Source of the DNA: Populus alba
Lineage: Eukaryota > Streptophyta > Magnoliopsida > Malpighiales > Salicaceae
Direction: 5' to 3'
NCBI RefSeq assembly: GCF_005239225.2
Contig: NC_133297.1
Location: 8,564,392-8,628,391, forward strand
DNA length: 64,000 bases
A program made the position numbers and the translations under genes. Within the stretch, counting starts at the first letter, position 1. Each line of letters begins with the position of its first letter. Under the pieces are notes generated by a model. The model had not been told where the DNA came from and did no database searches. It saw only the letters and a list, made by a program, of their open reading frames with translations. Below, piece by piece: positions 38,260 to 49,016 of this stretch.

Positions 38260-39370
38260 GATTCCAACTCAAATCTTTTAATGGTTTTTTAGTAATCGTA
38301 GCAGTGATCAATGATTATCTTATTAAAAAAAATGCAGGATGGAAAATTGAGGTATTAACTTATAATGGTATACCTTTTCTAAATAATTGTTTTAGGCGAA
38401 TTACTAATGTTCGTGAATATTTTTTGCTCTACAAGCCGAGGAGAATGTGCATTTCGTGTGGACAACAGTAGTGCATGAATAGAAGGGATCGCGAAGCTGC
38501 CTGAAAATAAGAAGAAAAAGAAAAATGACCCAATCAACTCGAAAGCTTAGCAATAGGCTAAACACCACATCAAGATCATTTCAGTCACACTAGGAATTGT
38601 TACCATATATTATATGAAAGCAATTTTAAATGGCAGCGGCAGGAGATAACGACGTCTGTTAGGAGACAGTTCAAGATTCGAAAATGAGATTTCACGAGTC
38701 CACCACGCCCACCCGTTCATAAAATTAAATTTATCCACTTCTGGAGTCCTAGCCAGTTCGATTCTTGGTGCAAGTACACGGACCATATTGACAGCAACAC
38801 TCGAATCATTATGGCTTGATATTTGAGCTTTAGGTGCTAGCTCGACCCTGGCTGGCACAATTTTCATTGTCCCTGGTCAGTCAGATGTGAAGCCTCTGGT
38901 CCCTTTTCCTCGTGTAACTCTTGAATTTCTACAAGGCCATTTCCATTAAAAAAAGGTGTGTCCTTGTTGACTTCAAAATTGAACTTCCATTCTCTTACTA
39001 CAATGGACCGTTGTTCTTAACACATGTCTTTTCGAAATAGCTTTTTTTTTCTTTCTTTCTTTTTTAAACTTGTCAAACCATGACGATTCTATAACAAACC
39101 ATTTAAATCAGGATTGATATGGTTGCATCAGTCCAGAAACTCTATATAAACATTGGTGCTTTTAATTTTACTTTGAAAATAAGGAAGTATATTTTAAAAA
39201 AATAAAATTTTTTATTTTATTTTATTTTTGTTTTAATTTAATTTTTTTTTATGTTTTCAAATAATTTTAATACCATGATTAATTACATGCTTCTTTGCAG
39301 ATGAAAAGTTAAGACCATGTTTAGGAACTCTTTGATCCTTCCCGACCACGCTGCTGACCGATCAAACATT

Positions 39371-40953
39371 TTACATGTGCAAGAGCTTGAGAATAACGGG
39401 AAGTCCATCTTGTGGCTTCAAAGGTTGTTCAATGGTCTGTGCTTGTACTCAGGAGAGAGGGAAAAGGAAAACACTTGAAGAAGCAATCCAGCACCGTTTT
39501 CGTTTCCAACATTGCGAAATTGTGGCCAATGCAAGCTCTTGGGCCTGTTCCGAAGGCGAGCAAGGCATTCGGATGTTTTGCAGCTTGGGAGAGTCCATTC
39601 ATGAACCTCAATGGATTGATCCCATTAGCATGATGTACCCGGTATTCTTTTATTAATACTAATAATAATAATAATAATAATATAGGTATTCGGATTAACT
39701 TGCACCTATCTCGACTAATTTTACATGTTTTAAAGTTAACAATCATACAAGTTTCTGGTTGTTATCATATTATCAATCATAAGGCTTGAATTTGAAATTA
39801 TAAAAAAAATAAATATTTTTGTTCCAAACTTTTACCAATATGCCATTTATTAGATGGTTCATTATTCATTACTGCTGTGGATCGAGGACAAGAATTGTTA
39901 CATATAAACCTTTTGGAATAATCAAATTCCCTAGTTTTGTATCTTGTGATGCTTCTCTGATCAAACCTATTTCTGAACAGTAAAGTCTCAAAGTTTCAAG
40001 AATAACCATATTCACCTCTAAACATAATATCCAAGATTTTAGTCCTTTTGACAATATGATTACATTGCAATTGGTACAACAAAACTATATGATAACCTAC
40101 CAAGGCTAACCTGGTCAACAATATCTCAGCATTTGGAATTCCCATCCCGCATTCCTTCAATACCCCTTGTCGCAGCCTCTCTTGCCATTTTTTATGCAGA
40201 TCAAATTGATCAAACTCAGTTCAAAGAAGAAGAAGAAGAAAAGCAATACCTTGAGCTTGTCCATGGAAAAGCCGTTATTAAGGATTTTTCTGTGTCTAGC
40301 CCAGTCCTGTGCATTAAGTAGAACCAATCCTTTACCCAGGAGTGTGTCTATTGGCTATCTAATGCTGGGCTTGATGTACAGACCTAATTTATTTGATAGT
40401 ACTTGCTCGGCTAGCTCGGGGTCTGCAATGGTGATAATCGGAAACGGCCCATACCAAAACAAAAGCGTCTCTCCTGTAGTGTGAAAGAGTTAATAACTAA
40501 AAATGGTACGAATTAAACTGAATATAACCCCTTTTTTTAGAAAAAAAAGAAGAAGAAGAAGAAGAAAAACACAAACTTGTTGTTCAGAGCTAGCCATAAA
40601 ACTACTACTCGATGGATCCCAAAAGACACCGTAGCTAGAACTAAAACCAACGGGAGGAAAAGCGAAAGAATGATTAACTAGCCGTATTGAGATGACCATC
40701 TGTGATAGTGTGGGAGAACTTTCTGGGCTCATGTCATTTAGATTTTGCATATCATCGGCCACTTTCTTCAGCTTCTTTATTTTCCCAAGAGACCCGAAAA
40801 GGTCCGAGCAGGGTGGTGGTCCTTTAATCCCCTGTTTTTTTGAAGCTTTTTGGTCAAGGAATATGGCCTCCACAAGACAAACCTACATATTTGCAAAATC
40901 TCTGTAAATAGAACTCCTCCCAAAGCAACCACAGCAACGCCTAGAAAACCCAC
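39371..40953 (-). pseudogene. CYP709B: cytochrome P450 pseudogene, CYP709-like
   Basis: Minus-strand remains of a CYP72-clan P450, in family order. An N-terminal membrane anchor begins VGFLGVAVVALGGVLF, where the expected ATG is GTG (40953-40951). LWRPYSLTKKLQK follows, then a one-base frameshift into KQGIKGPP (frame 40873-40490). A second exon carries the C-helix WARHRKIL and ends MDKLK before GTATTG, but has an in-frame stop after IKPSIR. The K-helix ETLRLY and following GLIREASQDTKLG are within 40054-39869. The heme loop [17 protein letters not shown] keeps the Cys ligand (frame 39746-39429). Another frameshift precedes [13 protein letters not shown], and a third lies before the C-terminal GLPVILK. 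No I-helix oxygen-binding motif was found, so central exons are missing. A SINE-like copy sits between K-helix and heme segments. Full members are about 500 residues, so this copy cannot work. Assignment to CYP709 rests on motifs plus the neighbouring PIL1 and ASY3. Confidence 0.88.
39655..39862 (-). mobile_element. SINE-like element, copy 3, inside the P450 pseudogene
   Basis: Minus strand reads TGGCATATTGGTAAAAGTTTGGAAC (near A-box), then AATTCAAGCC (B-box-like), GTTAACTTTAAAACATGT, AAAATTAGTCGAGATAGGTGC and AAGTTAATCCGAATACC, followed by a (TTA)n tail. It matches copies 1 and 2 in order and spacing. Its place between P450 segments dates it to the non-functional or intronic state of that gene. 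Confidence 0.65.
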
Positions 40954-40959
40954 CTGAGA

Positions 40960-41900
40960 AGTTGGCTAGGGAGTGTTAAATGAGTTCAGGGTATTATATA
41001 CAAAACCTTTCTATCTTTTTCTAATTTTATGGTTAAAAATGTATAGGATAAATCATCAGCTGATGCATCATGCACGAGTTCTGAATGCATCATATCAATA
41101 TAAAAAATATGCCCTTAACAATACCGAAGAATGGATTTAATTTTCATTAATATGCAATTTACTGTTAAATAAAAAAAAACCTTTTTTTACATAATTACAA
41201 ATAAAATACTAGTCTCGCTAAAACTTTATAAACGGGGTGATTTTCTATTAGCATTTTAGGAGTCGAGATTCTTTTATATTCTTCTCTTTTACATAACATG
41301 TTAGTTCACATGTCAGTGTTATATTACGATTGTTGGATAAGTTTTTTTTTACGTAATAAAACAATATGTAGGCCATAAAAAATTATTTAATATTATTATT
41401 AAATTTAACTTACCAAATTAACTTTGAAACTTCTGTTCGACTCTACTTAATTCAAATTTAAAATTAAATTATATAAAAATTATCCAAGCATAACTCAGTT
41501 AATTTAACCGATCTAAAAAACAACTTGATCTATAAAAAAATTTAAAGATGAAATTACAAAAAAATTAAATTAACAAAAAAAACTATCATCCTAACTTCTT
41601 ATTTAACCATATTTAAGATTAAATTATGTTAGAATTGTTTTGATATAATTCAGCTGACTTTGTCGTTTTAAAAATAAGATTGTTAAAAAAATCTAATTAT
41701 AAAATTTAGAAGAAAAAAAATAAAATTAGAAAGGAAAAAAAAAAAAAGGAGAATGGACAAAAAAAGAAGGGGGTTAAATAAATAAATAAAAAAAAATAAA
41801 AGAGCAGCTTCAGCACCAAGAAATCCTAGTTTATTTAGTATAGAAGGTAATTTATTAAATCCAAAATTGAAATTAGGAAGTACTGGAGGCGATAGCATCA
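40960..41900. other. AT-rich intergenic, nothing recognised
   Basis: Intergenic AT-rich DNA upstream of the broken P450. Any promoter of the former gene would lie in its first few hundred bases, but no clear TATA box is placed. Confidence 0.45.
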
Positions 41901-42251
41901 AACGGCGTCGTTTTCTTTAAAATCCTTTTGGCCGCCGTCCAACTTAGGCAGAAAATTACCGTTCACCACATCATCCAGACCAGACCCGGAGTTTTGATAT
42001 TTCGGATCCTCGCCCAACTTTAAAATTCCAATTCTCTCCTTCACAACCAAACCCACAAACAATTTCAGTGGGAGAAGTGGGAATTGAATTGAGTAGAAAC
42101 AGATTCAGTGTCATCAGTGAAGGAATTCTTAAGAAAAGAAGTCCCCGATCAGGACGACGAAATAATGGCAACAGCCCGATACAAGGCATTTAGTGGGCAA
42201 AGATCCGACTGGGAGTCTGGGACCCCAAATTCTTATTCTGGAGAGATTTAA
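41900..42251 (+). pseudogene. orphan 5' gene fragment: promoter, leader and 28 codons
   Basis: A GC-richer block starts with ACGGCGTCGTTTT (about 41902-41914), a motif common in plant housekeeping-type promoters. It continues through a leader-like CCAATTCTCTCCTTCACAACC to an ATG at 42165 in a good context (AATAATGGCA). The frame MATARYKAFSGQRSDWESGT then PNSYSGEI stops at 42251. Directly after it the sequence becomes T-rich dispersed element. I do not recognise the protein. It looks like the first exon of a gene whose remainder is lost or displaced by the repeat. A complete short gene is less likely. Confidence 0.4.
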
Positions 42252-42259
42252 TCATCAAA

Positions 42260-43663
42260 AAAACAATATCCCTTACTGCCCAATAAAAAAAATACAAAAA
42301 AAGTCTTAACGCATCACCACAGAATATCTACACACGACTTTTGCGTGTCGATTGCAGGCTTTTCTGGCAGACAAACACTACAATCTACGGGGGCGTTGGG
42401 AGCCTCCCACCAAGATTTTTATGATGGATGGGCGTGTGTCAGCGGAAGACATGAGGTGTGGCTCAGGGATGCTTTTTTCTTTTCCTATTTTTTCCTTGGT
42501 AAAGAAAGATGTCTTTTAATTTGTTTTTTATATTCGATTTAGTACTTTTCTTTTTCTATTTGATTTCTTTTATTATTATTATTATTTTCATTATTTTTTC
42601 TTTAATTTAATCCATTTTATTTTATTTTTGTATCAATTTTAATTTTAATTTTTTAATTTTTATTTATGTATCTTTTAAAAAAATCATCTCTAATTTAATC
42701 TTTTTGATTGTTATTTGATTTTATTTTTTTTTCCATTTAGTCCCTTATTATTTAGTTTCATTTTATTTTTGTAACAAATTAAGTTTACATTCTTTTAATT
42801 ATTATTTATTTTTTATTTATCCCTTTTTTCTAATTGAGTTGTGTTTTCAATTTCATCCCTTAGTTTTGGATTTTGATTTATTTTTGTCGAATTTTTTTTT
42901 ATTTTTTAATTGCTATTTATTTTATTTTAGATTTTTTTTTATTATTTCTTTCTCCTAATGTCATCCTTGATATTTCTTGATTGAAGATTTTACTTTATTA
43001 TTTTTTAGGGTTTCTCTTTTATGGCATTAGTCTTCGGCTAATGACAAAAGTCATGAGTTTCAGTAATTAACATGGGTTGATTTCAATTTTTTTAGGTTCT
43101 TTTTTAAAAAAATAATTTTTTTTAATCTCATCATTCAAAGTTTAATTTACTAGAAATTAATTTTTGTATTTGTTTTCTTTCTTGTCTACGAGGTTAACCC
43201 AATCATAATACCCATGATCATAGGGTTAATAGGTTAACCCGAGATAATTTAGATAAAAAAAATTTTGTTGCTTTTTTAATATATTTTTTTTAATTTTTTC
43301 TTTTGACATTGAATTATTTGATAATTGAGCTTTATTTTTTTATTCAATTTGCTTTCAACGAGGTTCTCCTAGTATCACAACTGCATCACAAATTTAGCAT
43401 GCTAACCTGGTTGAGCTCTAATTGTTTTTTTTGTTTTTTTTATCTTTTTATCTTTTTTAATTTTTTTTATCAGTTTATTTATTATCCTTGTATTTTTCAT
43501 TTCATGTTAATCAAATCATACAATCTTATTAAATCTAGTCAAGTCGATGACTTGAATGTCAGTTTTTTCTTTTAGAATCACTTACATTGCCTTAACATCT
43601 TTTTTTTTTGTAGTGAAACATATTCGGGCTAGCATGCAACGTAACGCAAACCACTTATCTAGT
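42260..43663 (+). mobile_element. T-rich dispersed element, copy with clear CTAGT end
   Basis: The head at about 42330-42480 is GC-richer (CGATTGCAGGCTTTTCTGGC, GGGAGCCTCCCACC). A long T-rich body contains TTTAATTGCTATTTATTTTA and AGGTTAACCCGAGATAATT, and the terminus 43637-43663 starts CAACGTAACGCAAACC and ends ATCTAGT. No coding capacity (the 42345-42542 and 43303-43575 frames are low-complexity). A 3' CTAGT and lack of inverted repeats fit a non-autonomous Helitron, but no hairpin is obvious. Confidence 0.55.
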
Positions 43664-43739
43664 AAGAACTAATTGATGAGAGAAAATCATTGTTCCCCTC
43701 CTCACATATAATGAACAATAACATTTTTTTTTCATTTTC

Positions 43740-44633
43740 ATATTTAAACATTGAGTATATTGGGAATTGAAATTTTTTTATTTATTTTGGTTTTTTTATA
43801 TGGGATTATCATAGTTTTGGAAAAACATTTCGGCACTGGGTTGGTGTTCAATATTACAATCATCTATTTTTTTCTATAATATTATTAAATAAAAAAAAAG
43901 GTCTATCATGTTGTTAAATACAAAATGGTTTTGAAAAAAATATAATTATTATGAATTGAGTTTTATGATTTATTTTGAATTACTTTTTATGAGATTATCG
44001 TGATTTAAAAAAAATATACTAACTTGGGTTGAAGCTTGGTTTTCAAGCATCTATATTTTTTATTATATTATTAAATAAAAACTATCCCATAAAAAAAACA
44101 TAATTTATTGAGAATTAGGCTTTGTGATTTATTTTGATTTACTTTTTATGGGATTATTGTGGTCTCAGAAAAACATCCTAGTATTGAGTTGGTGCTTGGT
44201 TTTACAAATGTATATTTTTTTATCATATAATTAAATAAAAATATTTAAAATAAAAAATATTAAACTCAATGAAGTTCATGACCCAGGTTGCGGGTTTGAC
44301 AGGTTAACCCGGGTTGATTCAACGTGTCGCCATCTTAATAACTTTTTTAAAAAAATATCATCCTGAAAATAGTTTTAAAGTCAAACCATGTTGTTACCAA
44401 TTATCCGAGTTTACTTTAATCGGTCAAGTTTATTAGGTCACGCCAGGGTAACTCTTATATAGTTTAATTTGAGACTTGAGCTAGGTAAGAAGTATAGTCG
44501 AGAGGTTTCAAGTTTAATTTGTTGAGTTAGGTTTAATGACATTGTCAAAGAGTTTTTTACGGTTTGGGCATTTGTTTTTTACATGTAAAGAAATTTTAAT
44601 CTCACTACAACATAGCACGATAAATCATCTGAT
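43740..44633 (+). mobile_element. T-rich dispersed element, adjacent diverged copy
   Basis: Carries GAATTGAGTTTTATGATTTATTTTG twice in variant form, the phrase GACCCAGGTTGCGGGTTTGACAGGTTAACCCGGGTTGATTC at 44279-44321, then GTCACGCCAGGGTAACTC as at 32140-32300. It ends CAACATAGCACG...CTGAT (44608-44633), a mutated terminus. Confidence 0.5.
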
Positions 44634-44639
44634 CTCTAT

Positions 44640-45650
44640 TTAAGCATGCTAAACTATACAAGTTTATATATAAAACCACACTAGATTCTTATTAAGCTGT
44701 TTAAAAAACCATCATGATAACATGACATAGCAAGGCTTGTGGAAATTAAATGTTTTGTGCATTCAGATGTAGATCTGTCACAAGCAAACTACATGGATGA
44801 TATATCAAATGTTTTTGTAAATTAGCAGGACAAGTTTAAATCCAAAAGAAAATGCTTGATTGCGCTAGACCAAAATAATAACTAAAAATAACCATAATAT
44901 AATATTCAACTATTGGATCAGGATGAAATTAATCTTGCAGGAGATTCTTGAAACCCAGTTCATAGGTGACCAACATTTTTTTGTTATCTACTATCTAAAT
45001 ATTTTGAAATTAGATTCAAAAGATCCTATTTGAGCTAATTTTGTTGTTTTTCTTTAACATTTTCAGATTTATTATTTTATTTTGGATATTATATAATTTT
45101 TCTTTATGCTTTTAAATTTTGATTTTATTTCCTAGAATCTATTTAAAAGACTTGTAAATCTTTTTATGATGTGAACTACTAAATTTATTTTGAGAGAATA
45201 AAAAAACAAATTCAGAATACTTGAAACTTTTTCACTCATTAAAATTTTATTTTTCTATGATTATTTGTTTGTCTTGTTAGCTTTTGCCCGCATCACAACA
45301 ATCATCCGGATAACAACAATAATGTGATTACATGAGCAAACATGCATTTAATTATATAAGAGCATTAAATTAAGAAATTCAATTTCATTAGAAAATTAAA
45401 ATCAATAGAGATTATCATTTTTCATTAAATAGAAAAAAATACGTTTTAAGTTCAAATTAATATTTAAGCCACCTATTTGATTAAAATAACCTTATTCGGA
45501 GGTGGCATGCATGAAGGATAATCTTGACCGAGGTTAACAGGACAATAATAATACAAATGCCATTAATAAAAGGATAATATATATATATATATATATATAT
45601 AAAGGCAATTTGGAACTTTAAAGATGCATATGTTAATTCACAGTTGATGC
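44640..45650. other. intergenic AT-rich DNA downstream of the PIF-like gene
   Basis: Holds the 3' flank of the minus-strand bHLH gene and an (AT)n tract at 45579-45600. No other feature seen. Confidence 0.45.
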
Positions 45651-45751
45651 CATTAATTCATTTCCTCCAATAATGAAACTGAAAGCACGTCAAGCCTGGA
45701 CTCGATGCTTGTACAACCCAAACTAGCTGGAAGCTAGGCCTCCATTGCTTA

Positions 45752-47853
45752 TCATTTGCGAGCTGATGTATTGGAGTGAATAACATCCTTTGAACCTGGA
45801 AAGACAGCAGAGCGCAAAAAATCCAGAGGATTACTGACCACCCCAGACATGGCCGGCATCGGAACAGATGAGTGTGTGGAATGCCCTCCGATATTAAAAG
45901 GAAAGAATGGCGCTTGTGATACCGACATGGGTAGCATCTGACCAGCTGGTAGCCCAAACATACCTGAAGCTGGGAATGTTGCTGGACTGCATCCAACACC
46001 CATTTGCATTAATCTCGTATCCATCCCCACACCCATAGGAGAAAATTGAGCTAAAAGTGGTGAATGTATATGTTGCATTCCTGTTGGTAACATCATTAGA
46101 GGCATACAAAGCCTAGTTCCCATCGACATCATCTGCCCCAAGACACACAGTTAGGATCACAACCACATATATGTGTAAGATTATTATGATCATGTGCATG
46201 TCGCATGTGTGTGTCAAAAACTGGAAGTATGGAAATATATACCTGTACTTGAAGCTGAAGGGATTTTAGGTAGTCTATTGCCTCACCAAGCATAGAAGCT
46301 TTATCCACCTGACAACCACAGGTAGAAGAGGAAAACCAAAAATAAATAAATAAATAAGCAAAAGATTATGAAAGAGAACATATATATTTATCAAGTTTTG
46401 GATGAAAATAGTGCCAACCTTATTTGAATTGGGTATTAGATCTTGTAATGCACGCATCTTCTTGTTGATCTTATCTCTTCTCTTCTGCACGTACGCACAC
46501 ATAAATGCATAACAGCTAATTAGATTTGTCAAAGGATATCAGCTTATTGATTTAATTATCAAATCAATGACATCACTAACCCTTTCAGACAGATTATGGA
46601 TTTCTGTTGCTCGCCTTCTCTTGGAAAGCCTTCTCTTGGAACCTGCACTCCCTCGAGCAGGTACTTGTTCTTCTTCCTCAAGATCCTGGGTCATTTGTCA
46701 AACATGAATTTTTTCAGAATAAGAAGGAAATGAAACACGGAAAAGGTAGACAAGTTTTACTAATTAACGTACATCGCTTGTATACGCTGTCCCCTCTGTG
46801 TCTTCATATTGCCTTTCTAGAGAAGATGATGGATCATTTGAAGCTCCTCGTGAGCATATTGAACTAGTTGTAGTCAGTTGATCTATAGATTTTCCTCTAT
46901 CAGGCTTCCCCTTTATTGTTTTTTCTGCGGAGCCTAAGGTTGAACCGAAAACCCGATCGCAGCACCTCTTACTGGTAGTGGCATAGTTATGGAGAACAGC
47001 TTCAGATTGCTCATCTGGGGGTGACGCTTCTGCGGACCTGTCAATTGGTCCAATAGGAACTATCTGACTTGCCAATAGATATTGTTGGTCATGGAAATAT
47101 TTAAAAACTTTTGAATCATTAGTCGGCACCATCTGTCCCGACTCAACAAGATTTCTACAACCTGCTGGAGGCTCGTCAGTGTTGCTTTTCAGTTGCTGGA
47201 GTCTTGATGATCCAGGACCGCTTGTTGGTCTTGTTGCATTAATGCCCTGATTAGGTTTAGGAAGAGCTGGCCTTAAAATGTGGGACAAGTTCTGCAACCT
47301 CGAGTGGTTGTCAGATCCAGAATCCACCTGCTGCAGCTTTGAATTGGGCAATCCATTGAATAGCGGAGCTGAAGCTTTGTGTTGCTCCAAGAAAGACTCA
47401 TATAGCTGACCATTACTAGCTGTTGTAAGCTGAGGAACTTCTGCTGCAAACTCGGACGCATTCTCCGGTCCCCAATTTGCATCTTTATACCCCGGAACAA
47501 CATGGGCGTCCGTGATATTCTTCTCATAAATGTTATTTTCATTATTTTCCAAGAGCATATTGAGATTAGTTTCACATAATTCAGAGAATAACTCAGGATG
47601 GTGATCGTCTTGCGAAGATTTGTAGTCACGCTTGGCGAGTTCTCTATCATCCATCAAAGGAAAGTCGCCCAAGATAGAATCCCCAGTTCCTAACCTTGGC
47701 CTCTTTGTAGTGTAGCCATCACTGTTATTCTCGACTTCACTAACATTTTTTATAGGATGAGGAGTGTAACTGGTGCATGAGCTACTAGTGTGCAATACTC
47801 GCATAAGAACCTGACCATTTTCCCACACCAATTCCATATGCCCGCGATCATCC
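45752..47853 (-). CDS. PIL1: phytochrome-interacting bHLH factor, PIL1/PIF6 type (first exon unresolved)
   Basis: Nuclear light-signalling bHLH factor. Exons on the minus strand: 47853-46773, 46685-46581, 46484-46419, 46308-46243 and 46132-45752, all with GT-AG junctions in frame, give about 565 residues. The active-phytochrome-B-binding (APB) motif MELVWENGQ is at the start (ATG 47837). The bHLH domain begins EIHNLSERKRRDKINKKMRA and continues with LQDLIPNSNK, then VDKASMLGEAIDYLKSLQLQ. His, Glu and Arg in the basic region fit G-box binding. The PPDEQSEAV and CSRGAS blocks before the domain and the MMLPTGMQHIHSPL block after it match PIL1/PIF3-group proteins, and the pattern is closest to PIL1 and PIL2/PIF6. 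The acceptor at 47854 opens the first listed exon with codons for DDRGH before MELVW, so a small upstream exon is expected but I could not place it. Confidence 0.9.
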
Positions 47854-48104
47854 CTGCATTTAAATTAAAATAACCTGTCAAACAACGCATCCAAGAAAAA
47901 ATGTCTCCAAGAAAACAGGATGTACCAAGTTGGTTTAAAGAATACATAGCATACATGAAAGCTAAACTGGTCAAGCGGGTCGTCCAGAACAGGGTTGATT
48001 CTGGTCAGGTGTCTCTAATGATACTGGCTGAAGGTAAGACTTTATGGAGAGGACAGACTCAACAACGAGGACATCAAAGCAGTATTACTTTTATGGAGTT
48101 ATTC

Positions 48105-48112
<8 letters not shown>

Positions 48113-48160
<48 letters not shown>
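48113..48160 (-). repeat. (CT)n tract upstream of the PIF-like gene
   Basis: About 24 CT units on the + strand, which is GA in the sense of the bHLH gene, 260-310 nt upstream of its first recognised exon, in the likely leader or promoter. GAGA-type tracts can recruit BPC proteins. Confidence 0.9.
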
Positions 48161-48164
<4 letters not shown>

Positions 48165-48239
48165 ATTTTTGAAGAGAGTATCAATAAAAAAACAACGACG
48201 ACGGTGGACAGGAAGATCTCGAGCATACTCTGTGATGCG

Positions 48240-48796
48240 ATATCTTGAGATTAATCAACCGAAAGGATAACTCCACATGGTCCAATTCCAATTTATACAC
48301 TGGACTGCGTTATCCCTGGTAGCAGCTGGTCCAATTTCAACCACTTGAATCAAGAAAGTCGATCCAGAGTTACTGTGAAAAAAAAAAAAAAAAAAAACAT
48401 CAAAATCACGGTCTCAATTTAAAACAGAAACTACGACGACACCCTTCTTGATGGAAGATTCTTCGGTGGCCAAGTGAGATTCTAGCATCCACATAAAACA
48501 TGTGTACATAATCTAACCACGTCTCCAATGGACTCTGGTGTGGAAGGTCAGCGTCCACGACCAGAAGCTGGACCCACTTGCTGCTCTAAAAATGAAGAAT
48601 TACCCACTAATTTGTTAGCTCGTGTGAGCCAAGAAGGTAACTGGGGCTGTGGGATTTGGAGCCTTTTTTTTTTTTTTTTATCAGTTTACATGATCAGGAC
48701 TCGAGACTTTTGTAACTGTACCAGCTCCAAAATATCAGGACCAGTTTCCTTCTCACCTCATGAAAAGATTCGCATCGAGGTTTTCTAGATGAATTA
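48240..48796. other. likely promoter region of the PIF-like gene
   Basis: Mixed composition between the CT tract and a MITE-like copy. An 86-codon + frame (48528-48788) has no recognisable content. No confident TATA box or first exon placed. Confidence 0.35.
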
Positions 48797-49016
48797 GAGC
48801 ACGTTAGGGAACGTGATCTCAATTACGTTTCTATTAATTTTGAAAAATTGTTTTAATTTTTACTAAAATTAAATGAGTTTGTATTTTTTAGATTATTTTA
48901 ATGTGTTAATATTAAAAATAATTTTTAAAAAATAAAAAAACATCATTAATATGTATTTAAATACAAAAAGTTAATAAAAAAACAATGACTACCATGCTGT
49001 TAAACACGTTCTCAGT
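48797..49016. repeat. MITE-like AT-rich element, copy 5, with inverted ends
   Basis: Left end GGGAACGTGATCTCAATTACG, and right end (reverse complement) GAGAACGTGTTTAACAGCATG, with a palindromic AT core between. The GAACGTG inverted termini make this the best-defined MITE-like copy in the window. Confidence 0.6.

Noticed and set aside
38610..38867. 85-codon minus-strand frame in a GC-richer patch
   Set aside because: No recognised domain. It contains tRNA-like CCAGTTCGATTC on +, suggesting decayed repeat, not a gene.
39375..39656. Plus-strand frames of 93 and 73 codons
   Set aside because: Antisense to the P450 heme-loop region, whose minus-strand motifs are clear.
47901..48248. 115-codon + strand frame containing a long Ser-Leu repeat
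   Set aside because: The SL repeat is simply the translated (CT)n microsatellite, and the frame overlaps the promoter or leader of the minus-strand bHLH gene.
48361..48398. Possible poly(A) tail of a retrogene
   Set aside because: A simple A run without upstream gene-like sequence on the + strand.
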